Positions 1 to 9,190 are shown, numbered from the stretch's first letter. The stretch is 64,000 bases of DNA from Pseudolabrys sp963742345 (GCA_963742345.1 CAVULO010000005.1:1-64000), one strand, 5' to 3'. The notes: generated by a model from the letters alone, not told the origin. Program-made: numbers and translations.

Positions 1-42
1 CTGGTCCCACGGCTGGCGGCCGCTGGCACAGGAGGTCGTCGG

Positions 43-1227
43 TCACCGTGGGTTCGCGGTCTTCGGGGCGCCACCGACGCGGGCGATTTCCGGGATGAGC
101 TCGTAGGAGCGTTTGTAGGTGTCGAGGATCGCCACACCTGCTGCGGCCAGCGGGATGCCGATCAGGGCCCCCAGCGGGCCCCAGACCGCCGCCCCCACGA
201 ACACCGCGGCGAGGGCGATCGCCGGGTTGACGTCCATCGTCTTCTTGCTGACCCGTGGGGTGAAGAAGTAGGTCTCGATCTGCTGGTAGACCGCGGCGAA
301 CGCGACGATGGCCACCGCCCGCCACGGACTGGTGAAGACCGTGGCCAGCACGGGGAGGGCGACACCGAGGTAGGTGCCCACCAGCGGCACGAACTGCGCC
401 GTGATGCCCACGAACAGCGCGAACGGGAGCCAGTACGGAACCCCGATCGCGAAGAAGAAGATGCCGTGGAACAGGGCGGACAGGGCGGCGAGCACGATCT
501 TTGACACCACGTAACCGCCGGTCTTGGCCATGGTGATCTCCGAGACCGTGATGAACACCCGTTGGGCGCGTTGTGGCATGCCGCCAGCCAGGGTGCGGAT
601 GAAGTTCGGGGCGTCCGCGGCGAAGTAGAAGCCGAACACCACGATGGTGACGAGATCGAACAGCACGGCCGACAGCGAGCCGACGAGCCCGAGGACCCCT
701 CCGGAGACGGTTCCTGCCCACGAGCCGACGGTCGACGGGGTGAGGTGGAGCGACGAGGAGATCGTCGACGCGTCCCAGTGCGAGCCGAAGCTCTGGTTGA
801 CCCATCGGATCAACGAGGTTTCGATGCCGGGAACGTTGCGGGCGAGCGCGGCGATCTGGGTGAAGAACAGTCGCCCGAAGATGACCGCGAGGAGCAGAGC
901 GCAGACGATGGCGCCTCCGCCCACGATCGCCGATGCCAGGCCACGCGATCGTCCGCGGTGGATGAGCGCCCGGATGCCTGGTTCGAGCGCGGTCGCGAAC
1001 AGCCATGCGAGCAGGATGAGGAACAGGAAGTGGCGGGTCACGGAGAACAGCCACAGCCCGAACAGCAGCGCCGCGACGAGACACATCACGATCGCCCCGG
1101 AGCGGCGTACCGATCGGGTGTCGAATCGGATGGTGAGCTCGCGCGCGCCAGACGTGCGCCCGTCCATGGTTACCTGATCGGTGAGCGGGGGGTCGGCGTC
1201 GGCGTTGACAGCGGAGGCGCTCGCCAT
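43..1227 (-). CDS. AI-2E family transporter (PerM/YdiK-like)
   Basis: Multi-pass inner-membrane protein of the AI-2E/PerM exporter family. The sequence shows seven to eight hydrophobic stretches, a long soluble loop after the second pair of helices, and the family-typical C-terminal half with a FVPLVGTYLG-like segment, a QQIETYFFTPRV motif and a final PLGALIGIPLAA helix. An upstream in-frame ATG at 1389 would add 54 residues rich in Arg and Pro that do not look conserved, so I take the ATG at 1227. Members export small signalling molecules or act in ion extrusion; the substrate here is not visible. The stretch from 1228 to 1607 holds only a GC-rich hairpin (1321-1339) and no gene. Confidence 0.85.
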   Translation of the reverse strand: MASASAVNADADPPLTDQVTMDGRTSGARELTIRFDTRSVRRSGAIVMCLVAALLFGLWLFSVTRHFLFLILLAWLFATALEPGIRALIHRGRSRGLASAIVGGGAIVCALLLAVIFGRLFFTQIAALARNVPGIETSLIRWVNQSFGSHWDASTISSSLHLTPSTVGSWAGTVSGGVLGLVGSLSAVLFDLVTIVVFGFYFAADAPNFIRTLAGGMPQRAQRVFITVSEITMAKTGGYVVSKIVLAALSALFHGIFFFAIGVPYWLPFALFVGITAQFVPLVGTYLGVALPVLATVFTSPWRAVAIVAFAAVYQQIETYFFTPRVSKKTMDVNPAIALAAVFVGAAVWGPLGALIGIPLAAAGVAILDTYKRSYELIPEIARVGGAPKTANPR

Positions 1228-1607
1228 GGTCGGACCTGAGGGTGTGGGTCTCGTCGGCCCGTCGGCTCGTCGACGCGCGACCCCCATCGGCATCGCCCGA
1301 TACCTGCGCCCCCCGAGTCCCCGGGCCGGCACGGCCCGGCGCTCCGTACCAGCTGACGTCGCGCCGTCGCTGCCTGTTCGCACCCTCACGGCTGAGCTCC
1401 CTCCTCGAGAGGCGCTGCAGCTCCTCGTCGGTCACTGCCCCACACATCTCATGCCACCACGATAGGCGCGCTCCCCCACCGACCGGAGCACCCGGACAAG
1501 GGCGCCACACGGAGGGTCGGGGGCGGCGCCACCCCGGGAGAACCACTCGTGTCAGTGCGCTGGAAAGTACGACGTCCCACTCGAGACAACTGGTTTGAGG
1601 AGAAGCG

Positions 1608-1996
1608 ATGACGATCACACGTACGACCACCGGGAAGGGTCTGCCGGCCGGCTTTCCCTTCAGCCTCGCCGCGGAGGCCGATGGAGTCTGTTCATCAGCG
1701 GCATGCCTGCGCTCGACCCGGACGGTGTCTTCCAGGCGGGCACGTTCGACGAGGAGGCCAGCCTGGCCTGGCGCAACGTCGTTGCCATCGCGTCGGCCGC
1801 GGGCTTCTCCCCGGAGGAGATCGTCTATGCGCAATGCGTGCTGGCCGACATCGAGGACTACGCGAACGTCAACGCCTGGTGGCGCCGGCAGTTCCCCGAT
1901 GTCAGCACCGCACCGGCACGGCTCACCTTCCAGGCGGGCGCGCTGCCGTTCGGCGCAAAGATCGAGATCCAGGCGGTCGCTGCCCGGGGGCGCTGA
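1608..1996 (+). pseudogene. RidA family protein, frameshifted near residue 26
   Basis: RidA/YjgF proteins hydrolyse reactive enamine and imine intermediates released by PLP enzymes. The ATG at 1608 has a perfect GAGGAGA ribosome site 5 bases upstream and encodes a RidA-like N-terminus (GLPAGFPFSLAAEADG). The body (SGMPALDPDG, FQAGTFDEEA, IVYAQCVLADIEDYANVNAWW, then the PARLTFQAGALPFGAKIEIQAVA end) lies in another frame. One base is missing around 1684-1688, where the family expects a continuous strand leading to LFISG. Either a sequencing error or an inactivated gene. It lies beside the MarR/LUD pair on the opposite strand of MarR. Confidence 0.75.
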
Positions 1997-2038
1997 TCCA
2001 TCCCGGCCTCCCAGGGCGACCGACGACCGGGCAGGCGC

Positions 2039-2545
2039 TTACGGCGAGCTGGTCGCCGCAATGCGGGTCAGCAGCCGCCGCGATGCATCGTGCAGCTGCT
2101 GGAGCTCGTCGGGGCCCAGCGCGTCGATGACGAGCTCGCGCACGGTCCCGACGTGCCCCGGCGCGCTCGCGACGAGCTTGGCGTGGCCTTCGTCGGTGAG
2201 GATCGCGTTGGTGAAGCGCCCATCGGTCGGGTCAGGCTCGCGCCGTACCAGGCCACGGGCTTCCAGTCGTTTCGCCAGGTGCGAGAGGCGGGACAGCGAG
2301 GAGTGGGTCAGTTCGGCCAGGACGCTCATCCGGAGGGTCCGGTCGGGTTCCTCGGACAACCTGGCCAGCACGTAGTACTCGAGGAAGCTCAGCCCGGCAT
2401 CACGCTGGAGCTGGCACTCCAGCGCCCAGGGCAGCGTCACGATCACGCTGTGGAGGGCTCGCCAGGCGGCCTCCTCGTCCTGGCTCAGCCAACGGGTCGC
2501 GCCAGACCGGGCTTTGGACGGTTGCGTGCCATGAGCGCGAGGCAT
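2039..2545 (-). CDS. MarR family transcriptional regulator
   Basis: A 168-residue winged-helix repressor. The order is a dimerisation helix, a SFLEYYVLARLSEEPDRTLRMSVLA segment, a recognition helix region around SSLSRLSHLAKRLEARGLVRRE, and the wing DPTDGRFTNAILTDEGHAKL that is diagnostic of MarR. It is divergent from the LUD-domain gene at 2714, and the gap carries two near-identical inverted repeats, so it probably represses itself and its neighbour until a ligand binds. The ligand is unknown; the LUD and RidA neighbours suggest a metabolic or redox signal. Confidence 0.88.
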   Translation of the reverse strand: MPRAHGTQPSKARSGATRWLSQDEEAAWRALHSVIVTLPWALECQLQRDAGLSFLEYYVLARLSEEPDRTLRMSVLAELTHSSLSRLSHLAKRLEARGLVRREPDPTDGRFTNAILTDEGHAKLVASAPGHVGTVRELVIDALGPDELQQLHDASRRLLTRIAATSSP

Positions 2546-2565
2546 GCGCGAAGCCTAGCCCGATC

Positions 2566-2614
2566 ACTTGACAGTTCAAGTCCCAGGAGAAGAAACTGAC
2601 TTGAGTGTTCAACT
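2566..2614. promoter_or_regulatory. Paired MarR operator sites
   Basis: Two copies of the same inverted repeat lie in the divergent gap: ACTTGA-CAGT-TCAAGT at 2566-2581 (perfect 6-base arms) and ACTTGA-GTGT-TCAACT at 2599-2614 (one mismatch). Their centres are 33 bases apart, about three helical turns, so two dimers would bind one face of the DNA. The first begins 21 bases upstream of the marR start. The region is AT-rich relative to its surroundings, as expected of a promoter. Confidence 0.65.
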
Positions 2615-2713
2615 CATCGATGAACGCGCGGCCGACCAGAGGGCGGCGAAACCCGAGGTCGACCCGGCAGCCCGCACACTCGCCGACAGAACCCGGAACA
2701 TGAGGCACGAGCC

Positions 2714-3340
2714 ATGAGCACGACCATCACACCTGACCGCTTCACGACCTTGCCGGATGACCAGACGCTGGCTGCGACCGCGGCGGCGCTGGAGGAGCAC
2801 GGGTTCGGCGTCGAGGTGGTCGACGATCCGCCTGCCGCGCGCGAGGCCGTGCTGGCCCGGATCCCGCGAGGTTCGGCGGTGATGACCAACGCCTCGGTGA
2901 CGCTCGAGGAGACGGGAATCGCGAACGCGGTCAACGACAGCGGACTGTTCGACTCGGCGCGTAAGCGGTTGCTGACTCTCGACTTCGCCACGGACGCACG
3001 GCAGATGAAGGCCATCGGCGGCCAACCGGACTTCGCCCTGGGCAGCGTCCATGCCGTCACCCGGGACGGGACGCTGGTCATCGCCTCGGCCTCAGGAAGC
3101 CAGCTCGCCTCGTACGCCTGGGGCGCGGCCAACGTCATCTTCGTGGTCGGCGCCCAGAAGCTCGTGCCCACCCTGGAAGCGGCCCGGGAGCGGATCTACC
3201 ATCACAGCCTGATCCTCGAGGACGCGCGGGCGCAGGCCGCATACGGGCAGCACAGCGCCGTGGGAAAGATCCTCGAGATCCACCAAGACGTTCCCGGTCG
3301 GATCCACGTCGTGCTCATCCGTCAGCACGTCGGCTTCTGA
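2714..3340 (+). CDS. LUD domain-containing protein (LutC/YkgG type)
   Basis: A 208-residue stand-alone LUD (lactate utilisation) domain protein. The conserved core is present: GSAVMTNASVTLEETG, then FALGSVHAVTRDGTLVIASASGSQLASYAWGA and FVVGAQKLVPTLEAARERIYHH, followed by LEDARAQAAYG. In lactate operons LutC works with the iron-sulphur proteins LutA and LutB, but no such partner is seen here. The gene stands alone under apparent MarR control. Its function is therefore inferred only as a redox or organic-acid related protein. Confidence 0.85.
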   Translation: MSTTITPDRFTTLPDDQTLAATAAALEEHGFGVEVVDDPPAAREAVLARIPRGSAVMTNASVTLEETGIANAVNDSGLFDSARKRLLTLDFATDARQMKAIGGQPDFALGSVHAVTRDGTLVIASASGSQLASYAWGAANVIFVVGAQKLVPTLEAARERIYHHSLILEDARAQAAYGQHSAVGKILEIHQDVPGRIHVVLIRQHVGF

Positions 3341-3485
3341 GCGGCAGGAACCCACCCGCACCAGGAGACGCCATACGGCGAACGGTGCCTGAACGAGATT
3401 GGTGCGATGTTTCGGTCTCCGGCCCGGGCGACTTCCTCCTGGCGGTCCGCTCGTCGGGCCGGTTGTTCCGTCACACCCTGAAACA

Positions 3486-3524
3486 GCTCGGCCCCCGGAC
3501 GCGGAGGCGTACCGGGGGCCGAGC
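3486..3524. terminator. Bidirectional hairpin terminator
   Basis: Perfect 13-base arms, 3486-3498 and 3512-3524, around a 13-base loop. It lies between the LUD gene (plus, ends 3340) and the permease gene (minus, ends 3535). No real U-tract follows on either side, which is usual in Actinomycetota. Confidence 0.7.
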
Positions 3525-3534
3525 GGGTCCACGT

Positions 3535-4890
3535 TCAGTCGACGAGTGCGGGCACCGGCTCCGGGGCCGCGTCGAGGCTGAACTCCGGGGGCGACTGGCG
3601 CAATCCGCGGGTGAGCACGCACAGGTAGGCGAAACCGAGGACCAGCCAGCCGAGACCGAGCATGACGGCGGTGTGGCTGAGCTTGGTGATCAGGTACAGG
3701 TCGACGGCTGCGCCGGCTGTGGGCAGGATGACGTAGCTGAAGATGCCCATCCGCTGGCCGGTTCGCCGGTGGCGCACCCAGGCGGCAATCACACAGATGT
3801 TGACCAGGCTGAAGGCGAGGAAGGCGCCGAAGTTGATGAAGGAGGTGGCGGTGCCCAGGGACAGCTTCATCGCGAACAGTGCGACCACGGCGATGAGGAC
3901 CAGGTTGAAGATGGGCGTGCGGAACTTCGGGTGCAAGTAGCCGAAGGCTCGGCGGGGCAGGACGCCGTCGCGGCCCATCACGTACATCAGTCGGCTGGTG
4001 CTGGCCTGGACCGCAACGCAGGAGGCGAAACCGCCGAGCAGGCTGACGACATTGAGGACGTCGGCGAAGTTCTTGCCGCCGACGTCGACCATCACGGCAT
4101 AACCGGCGGTGGACTCGTCGGCGAAGGCGCCACCGGGGTGGACCCACTGCATCAGCAGGGCGATGAGGAAGAAGATGCCACCGCCGATGATGACGGTGAG
4201 CAGAATGCCGCGGGGAACGTTCCGGCGAGCGTCGCGCACCTCTTCGCTCAGCGTGCTGATGGCGTCGAAGCCGAGGAATGAGTAGGCCGCGACAGCGGCG
4301 CCCGCGGTCACCGCGGTCAGTGAGGTGGCGGGGTTCCACATCGCGTGCGCGCCGCCGATGGCCGCGGTTCCGGTGATGCGGTGCACGCAGACGACGACCA
4401 GGGCAACCAGTCCCAGGACCGTCAGCGAGAGCAGCACCTTGTTCACCCGGTCGGCGATGACGATGCCGAGCACGTTCACCAGGGTCGTGGCCACGATGTT
4501 GACCACGAGCCAGCCCCAGACCGGGAGGACCGGGAACTCGACGTTCATGTACAGCGACTGGATCAGCCAGGCCACCATCGGCAGGAAGAAGTAGTCAAGC
4601 AGGATCGCCCAGCCGGCAAGAAAGCCGATCCGCGGGTCGAGGAGCTTGCGCGCGTACGTGTAGACCGATCCGGACGCGGGGTAGGTGCGCGCCATCTTGC
4701 CGTAGCTCAGCGCCGTCAGCGCCATGGCTACGGTGGCAACGATGTAGGCGGTGGGGGCGGCGCCCTTGGAGGTGGCGGCGATGATGCCAAAAGTGGAGAC
4801 CACGATGCCGGGTGCCATGTAGGCCAGGCCGAAAACCACGATCGAGGGCAGGCTCAGCTTGGGAACGAGCTGGCTGGGGGTCTGGGACAT
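3535..4890 (-). CDS. APC superfamily amino-acid permease
   Basis: About 12 transmembrane helices of the amino acid/polyamine/organocation family. The first helix carries the unwound GLAYMAPG-like segment, followed by SYGKMARTYPASGSVYTYARK and FLGFDAISTLSEEVRDARRNVPRGI, all typical of APC permeases. I chose the ATG at 4890 (MSQTPSQLVPKLS) because the longer reading from 4992 overlaps the upstream gene by about 100 bases, while 4890 sits one base after that gene's stop codon. This is tight translational coupling to the nitrilase-family hydrolase, so the permease likely imports the substrate or exports the product of that enzyme. Confidence 0.88.
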   Translation of the reverse strand: MSQTPSQLVPKLSLPSIVVFGLAYMAPGIVVSTFGIIAATSKGAAPTAYIVATVAMALTALSYGKMARTYPASGSVYTYARKLLDPRIGFLAGWAILLDYFFLPMVAWLIQSLYMNVEFPVLPVWGWLVVNIVATTLVNVLGIVIADRVNKVLLSLTVLGLVALVVVCVHRITGTAAIGGAHAMWNPATSLTAVTAGAAVAAYSFLGFDAISTLSEEVRDARRNVPRGILLTVIIGGGIFFLIALLMQWVHPGGAFADESTAGYAVMVDVGGKNFADVLNVVSLLGGFASCVAVQASTSRLMYVMGRDGVLPRRAFGYLHPKFRTPIFNLVLIAVVALFAMKLSLGTATSFINFGAFLAFSLVNICVIAAWVRHRRTGQRMGIFSYVILPTAGAAVDLYLITKLSHTAVMLGLGWLVLGFAYLCVLTRGLRQSPPEFSLDAAPEPVPALVD

Positions 4891-4891
4891 G

Positions 4892-5788
4892 TCAGGCGGG
4901 CCCTTCGGTGAGGAGGTTGGCGCCTCGTCCGGCGCCCCAGGTGCGGGGGTCGATCTTTCCTGAGTAGAGGGGGAGGTCCAGCGGCACGTCACCGGGCTGG
5001 AACTGCTCCCACAAGCGGTTGAGGCCAGCGGTGCCGAATCTGCGGACGCGAGCGGCTTCGGCGAGGTCGATCACGTCGGTCAGCACGCATCCCTCGGCGC
5101 CGGGTGCCTGGGCCCGGACGCGTCCTTCAGGGTCCACCAGCAAGCTGCGGCCCACGGCGGTGGGAGCCGCACTGTTGATGCTGGCGACGAACACTTGATT
5201 GACGATGGCGTTTGCGCGGGCGAGGACGACTTCCTGCTCCCGGTCAATGGTCGCGGTTTGCACCAGGTTGATGATCAGGTCGGCGCCCATCCACGCCAGG
5301 TGCCGCGAGATCTCCGGAAACCACGCGTCGTAGCAGATCGAGACACCTACCCGCCCGTGCTCGGGCATGTCGAAGACCACGAACTGGCTGCCGGGGGTGG
5401 AGGTCTCGTACGGCCGCCAGGGCGCGATCTTGCGGTAGGCCGCGACCCGCGTCCCCGCTGGGCTGTACACCGGGGCGGTGTTGTAGACGTGGCCGTCGGC
5501 ACCGAGCTCGTAGACGGTGCCGGGAAGCAACCACACACCGACCTCTCCGGCCAGGGCGGCCAGCTGCTCGTCCCGAGGTCCGCCCAGCGGTTCCGCCAGA
5601 TCGCGCGGCGCCGCCGCCTGCCCGTCGGCCCCTCTCGTGGGGGTGGCCAGGTGGAGCTCCGGGTAGGCGACCAGGCGCACTGCGGGCCGTTGTCTGACCA
5701 GCTCCCTGAGGCTGGCGGCGAACCCGTCGAGGTCTCGGGAAGGGTGTGCGGGCGCTTGCACCAGTGCGAGCGGGAGGGGAGAAGCCAT
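4892..5788 (-). CDS. Carbon-nitrogen hydrolase (nitrilase superfamily)
   Basis: Cytosolic amidase, nitrilase or carbamoylase-type enzyme of 298 residues. The catalytic triad is complete: Glu44 in AYPELH, Lys120 in YRKIAPW and Cys152 in SICYDAWFPE. The C-terminal part has the usual INSAAPTAVGRSLLVDPEGRV strand region. It is first in a two-gene operon with the amino-acid permease and is divergent from a TetR regulator. The exact substrate, probably an amide of an amino acid or polyamine, cannot be read from the sequence. Confidence 0.85.
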   Translation of the reverse strand: MASPLPLALVQAPAHPSRDLDGFAASLRELVRQRPAVRLVAYPELHLATPTRGADGQAAAPRDLAEPLGGPRDEQLAALAGEVGVWLLPGTVYELGADGHVYNTAPVYSPAGTRVAAYRKIAPWRPYETSTPGSQFVVFDMPEHGRVGVSICYDAWFPEISRHLAWMGADLIINLVQTATIDREQEVVLARANAIVNQVFVASINSAAPTAVGRSLLVDPEGRVRAQAPGAEGCVLTDVIDLAEAARVRRFGTAGLNRLWEQFQPGDVPLDLPLYSGKIDPRTWGAGRGANLLTEGPA

Positions 5789-5820
5789 GCGGAACCAACT
5801 CTCGTGACAGGGATCACATC

Positions 5821-5869
5821 GTTAAACAAACTTTAGTTAATGAATTGGGCCGCGGTCAATGACCAATTC
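5821..5869. promoter_or_regulatory. Divergent promoter with nested palindromes
   Basis: The 100-base gap between the hydrolase and tetR genes holds an AT-rich tract (5821-5841) and an inverted repeat GAATTGG/CCAATTC with arms 5842-5848 and 5863-5869. Nested inside it is GGTCA-A-TGACC at 5854-5864. This is a likely operator for the TetR protein encoded next to it. Confidence 0.5.
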
Positions 5870-5888
5870 GCCATGACAGGATGACCGC

Positions 5889-6503
5889 ATGCCCCGCGTC
5901 CGCGACCAGGCCGCCCGCCGTGCCCAGCTGATCGAGGCCGCGGCCCAGGCGGTGCTCCAGCGCGGCGCGGCCAATGCGCGCCTGCGAGACGTGGCGGACC
6001 AGGCAGGCCTGACCCCAGCCTCGGTCCTCTACTACTACTCCGACCTCGAAGAGCTGCTCGCCTCCGTCTTCGAACGCGGCACCCAGACCTACATCACTCA
6101 ACGCCGCGACGCCGTACAGGCGTGCTCGGGCGCCTGGCCCAAGCTCGCCGCCTGCCTCCGCTCAGGAGTGCCGTTCCCCGGCGAGGCCGAAGTCTCCAGT
6201 CGGCTGCTGTACGAGCTGCTCCCCGTCACGTTCCGCAACGAAGCCGCCGCCTCCCAGCAGCTCACGTTCGTCGCCGAGCAGACCGAGCTCTACCAGCAGA
6301 TCCTCGATGACGGCAGGCAGACCGGCGAGTTCCGACTCGTTGCCGACGCCCCCTTCCTCGCCCGCGGCTTCGTCGCGCTGGAGGACGGCTATGCGATCGA
6401 CGTGCTGTCGCAAGCCGCCACGGCAGAAGAGGTGACCCAGCGGCTGATGCGTCACGCGCGTCTCGTCACGCAGGCAGGTGACGAACAGCTGCAGCTCGGC
6501 TGA
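5889..6503 (+). CDS. TetR family regulator
   Basis: A 204-residue repressor. Residues about 8-55 form the TetR helix-turn-helix (QLIEAAAQAVLQRG, LRDVADQAGLTPASVLYYYSDLEELLASVF). The all-helical remainder resembles the BetI-like ligand domain. An AGGA ribosome site precedes the ATG by 7 bases. It is divergent from the hydrolase/permease operon and presumably controls it in response to the transported compound. Confidence 0.88.
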   Translation: MPRVRDQAARRAQLIEAAAQAVLQRGAANARLRDVADQAGLTPASVLYYYSDLEELLASVFERGTQTYITQRRDAVQACSGAWPKLAACLRSGVPFPGEAEVSSRLLYELLPVTFRNEAAASQQLTFVAEQTELYQQILDDGRQTGEFRLVADAPFLARGFVALEDGYAIDVLSQAATAEEVTQRLMRHARLVTQAGDEQLQLG

Positions 6504-6732
6504 GCGTCACGCGCTGCGGACGGGTGCGGGGGAACCGTCAGGCCGGGCCCGTCGCGCCTCGAGGGCTCGGCAGCGCCTCGAACGGCGATCAGGGTCGGGC
6601 TGCAGGGCTCAGGCCGTGGAGGAGCCGTACTCGATGTCGTGGAGGATCCCGCCGGTTTGGCTCAGCAGGACGGTGCCAGCACGGGCCCTCAGGGGTGAGG
6701 TACTGCGACCTCGATCGGAGGAGGCTGGGTGG

Positions 6733-8056
6733 ATGACGCTCACCGGCGATCGTCGGAGGCGGTTGTTCAGCGCGGGCCTTGCGAGCCTGTGGTTGGTCAC
6801 CGTCCTCATCGTCGACCAGACCACAGCCCCGTCATTCGTACCCGCAGTGCTGTATGGCGTGGCCCCGCTCATCGCCTCCGCCGCCCTGCCCCCTGCAGCC
6901 ACGGCCGGGTTCGGCGTGGTCGCGGTCGCGCTCACGACAGCCTCCATCCACGTGGAACGGCACCTGGGGCACCGCCCAGACGTGGATCCGCGTCGGCGAC
7001 GTCGCGCTGGTCGCCGCCGCGGGAGTCGTCCTCGCCGCGGTCCGGACTCGCCGCGAGCAGCAGCTCGCCCGGGTCTCGCGCATCGCCGAAGTCGCCCAAC
7101 GCGCCGTGCTGCCGCTCATACCCACCCACGTCGGGCCGGTCGCGGCTGGCGCCCGGTACCTGTCCGCCGCGGAGGACGCGCTCGTCGGCGGCGACCTCTA
7201 CGACTGGTTCCACTCCGACCGGCGCATCTGCTTCATCGTTGGCGACGTCCGCGGCAAGGGCATCAACGCGGTCGAGCAGGCCGCACGCATCATCCGCGCC
7301 TTCCGCCAGTCCGCGGCCGGAGGAGCCGACCTCGCGTCGGCCGCCGCGGAAATGAGCACCTACATCGCGCCGTTCCTCGACGACGAAGAGTTCGTCACCG
7401 CTGCCCTGGTCCAGGTCGACGGCAGCGACCAGATAACGCTGGTCAGCTGCGGGCACCCTCAGCCCCTGCTCATCTCCCCCAACGGCGACTCGAAACTGCT
7501 GGACCTCCCACCCTGCCTTCCGCTCGGCCTGGGGCGCATCTACGAGTCCGCCACCGTGCGCTGGGCACCGGGCGACCGACTGCTGCTGTACACCGACGGG
7601 CTGAGCGAGGCACGTGACGCCCACGACGAGTTCCTGCCCGTGCTGCCTCTCGCGGCGCTGCTGCGCAAGGCGACCGTCGAGGACGCCCTCGACAAGGTCC
7701 TGGGGGAAGTGCGCCGGCACGTACCCAAGGGCCGGTTCACGGACGACCTGGCCGTGCTGCTGCTCGAGAACGCCGGCGGCAACGAGCAGCTCGCAGTAGA
7801 CCCACGCGACTCCCTGGTCAGCAGTCCCGCGCCAATGCCCCCAAGGGCCGCCTCTCAGGATGGCTCGACGGCCCAGCCGGCACCTGATGAGTTGAGCCCG
7901 GACAATCGCCCCACGCCGGGCCCTGTCATCGGCCTCAGAGACCTCAATCATGCTGCCTCAGATACCGCTGCCCGCGGGGGAGGCGGGAGCAGGATCGGGC
8001 TCAAGCACGCGGCTGCGGTCGCCGCGTGTCCGGAGCGACACGGGACTCCGGGGTAA
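6733..8056 (+). pseudogene. PP2C-type (SpoIIE/RsbU) phosphatase, frameshifted
   Basis: The N-terminal part starts at ATG 6733 behind a strong GGAGGAGG site and encodes membrane helices (LASLWLVTVLIVDQ, LYGVAPLIASAALPPAATAGFGVVAV). The phosphatase domain is in the next frame: AEVAQRAVLP, EDALVGGDLYDWF, FIVGDVRGKGINAVEQAA, VSCGHPQPLL, LLYTDGLSEARD and FTDDLAVLLLE, with all metal-binding aspartates kept. Comparison with the intact homologue at 17588-18634 places a one-base insertion at about 6940-6960, just before WNGTWGTAQTW. A long Pro/Ser-rich tail of about 90 residues follows. Such enzymes dephosphorylate STAS anti-anti-sigma proteins. The 8057-8337 gap shows no gene. Confidence 0.75.
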
Positions 8057-8337
8057 ACTCAGTAGCGTTCCCGGCAAGGACGGCGGGACACGCCGATCGC
8101 GTCCGGATCGCGCCCGTTGAGCACCGCCTCATCGGACGCGCGCTTCACCCGGGGGCCCTCCCGCACCGTTGCGTGGCGGGTTCCGCTGATGGCACGAGGA
8201 ACGTGCCGGGCGCCGACAACACACAGCACTGTTCCGGTGTCACCGCGGCCCCCTGCGACGGCGGAGCCGGAACTGCCCTCGCTGTGCGCGCCGCGACGTG
8301 CCCGCACCATCCCCGACCCCGGAGACGGCCCACCTTC

Positions 8338-9132
8338 ATGACCTCACCCAGCAGCACCACCACCGCTCCCCGGGAGCCGAAGGCCCCGACACCGGGCCTC
8401 GGCCTCGGTCCCGCCCAGATCGCCGCCAGCGCCCTCGCCGCGGTCACCTCCGCGCTGGCAGCGTCGTTCCTGGGCGTCGCCGGCACGATCATCGGGGCAG
8501 CCGTGGGCTCCGTCGTCGCGACCGTGGGCGCGGCGGTCTATGCCCACTCCCTGCGCACCGCGAGCAGCCGCATTCGCGAGCTGCGCCCCCAGGCCGGCGG
8601 GCCGGCGTCACGCCGAGCCCGGCCGGTGAGCGGGCCCGAACACACACCCGACGTCCCGTCCGTCCAGTCGCGCCGTTCCTTTGGCCGGCTCGCGGCTGTC
8701 GTCGTCGGCGTGTTCGCGGTCGCACTGGCCGGCATCACCGCCGCCGAGGCCGTGATGGGTCACCCCCTGTCGAGCAGCAACACCGCCGGCACCACACTCA
8801 GCCGAGTCGTCGACGACGGGACCAACACCCCGGCCCGGCACCAGGACGCCGCACCGGGTAGCACCTCCACCTCCGAGCCGAGCTCGTCCTCGAGCCCCAC
8901 CGGCACGCCGACGACCTCCGCTCCCGGCACCGGTCAGGCCTCCTCACCGACCCCCACCGAGACCGCCACGCCCAGCGGGGGGCCGACCACCCAGCCCCCG
9001 GCCGGCCAGCCGTCCGAACAGCCGTCCGCGGCCCCCTCGGCGACGCCGACCGCACCGGCTCCGACCGCGCCGGCTCCGACGTCGGCGCCAGCCGTCGCCC
9101 CCGGCAGCGGGGCGACCACCGCCGGGCCCTGA
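8338..9132 (+). CDS. Membrane protein with long Pro/Thr/Ser tail
   Basis: 264 residues from ATG 8338, preceded by GGAGA 12 bases upstream. A Gly/Ala-rich hydrophobic region near residues 25-65 suggests one or two helices (FLGVAGTIIGAAVGSVVAT). A second helix lies at LAAVVVGVFAVALAGITAA. About 120 residues of Thr, Pro, Ser and Ala repeats follow, like a cell-wall-spanning extracellular stalk. I recognise no functional domain. The longer reading from 8026 would run through the preceding non-coding gap and is not preferred. Confidence 0.6.
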   Translation: MTSPSSTTTAPREPKAPTPGLGLGPAQIAASALAAVTSALAASFLGVAGTIIGAAVGSVVATVGAAVYAHSLRTASSRIRELRPQAGGPASRRARPVSGPEHTPDVPSVQSRRSFGRLAAVVVGVFAVALAGITAAEAVMGHPLSSSNTAGTTLSRVVDDGTNTPARHQDAAPGSTSTSEPSSSSSPTGTPTTSAPGTGQASSPTPTETATPSGGPTTQPPAGQPSEQPSAAPSATPTAPAPTAPAPTSAPAVAPGSGATTAGP

Positions 9133-9156
9133 GCCGCGGGCGGGAGATCGCACCCG

Positions 9157-9190
9157 GACGGCCGGCACACCTCGGGGTGTGCCGGCCGTC
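9157..9190. terminator. Strong hairpin terminator
   Basis: Perfect 15-base arms, 9157-9171 and 9176-9190, closed by a TCGG tetraloop. It lies 25 bases after the Pro/Thr-rich gene. The following 320 bases up to 9510 contain no recognisable gene. Confidence 0.85.

Noticed and set aside
3092..4339. Long 415-codon minus-strand frame opposite the LUD gene and inside the permease gene
   Set aside because: Arg/Pro-rich shadow frame caused by high GC; the overlapping frames have clear LUD and APC motifs.
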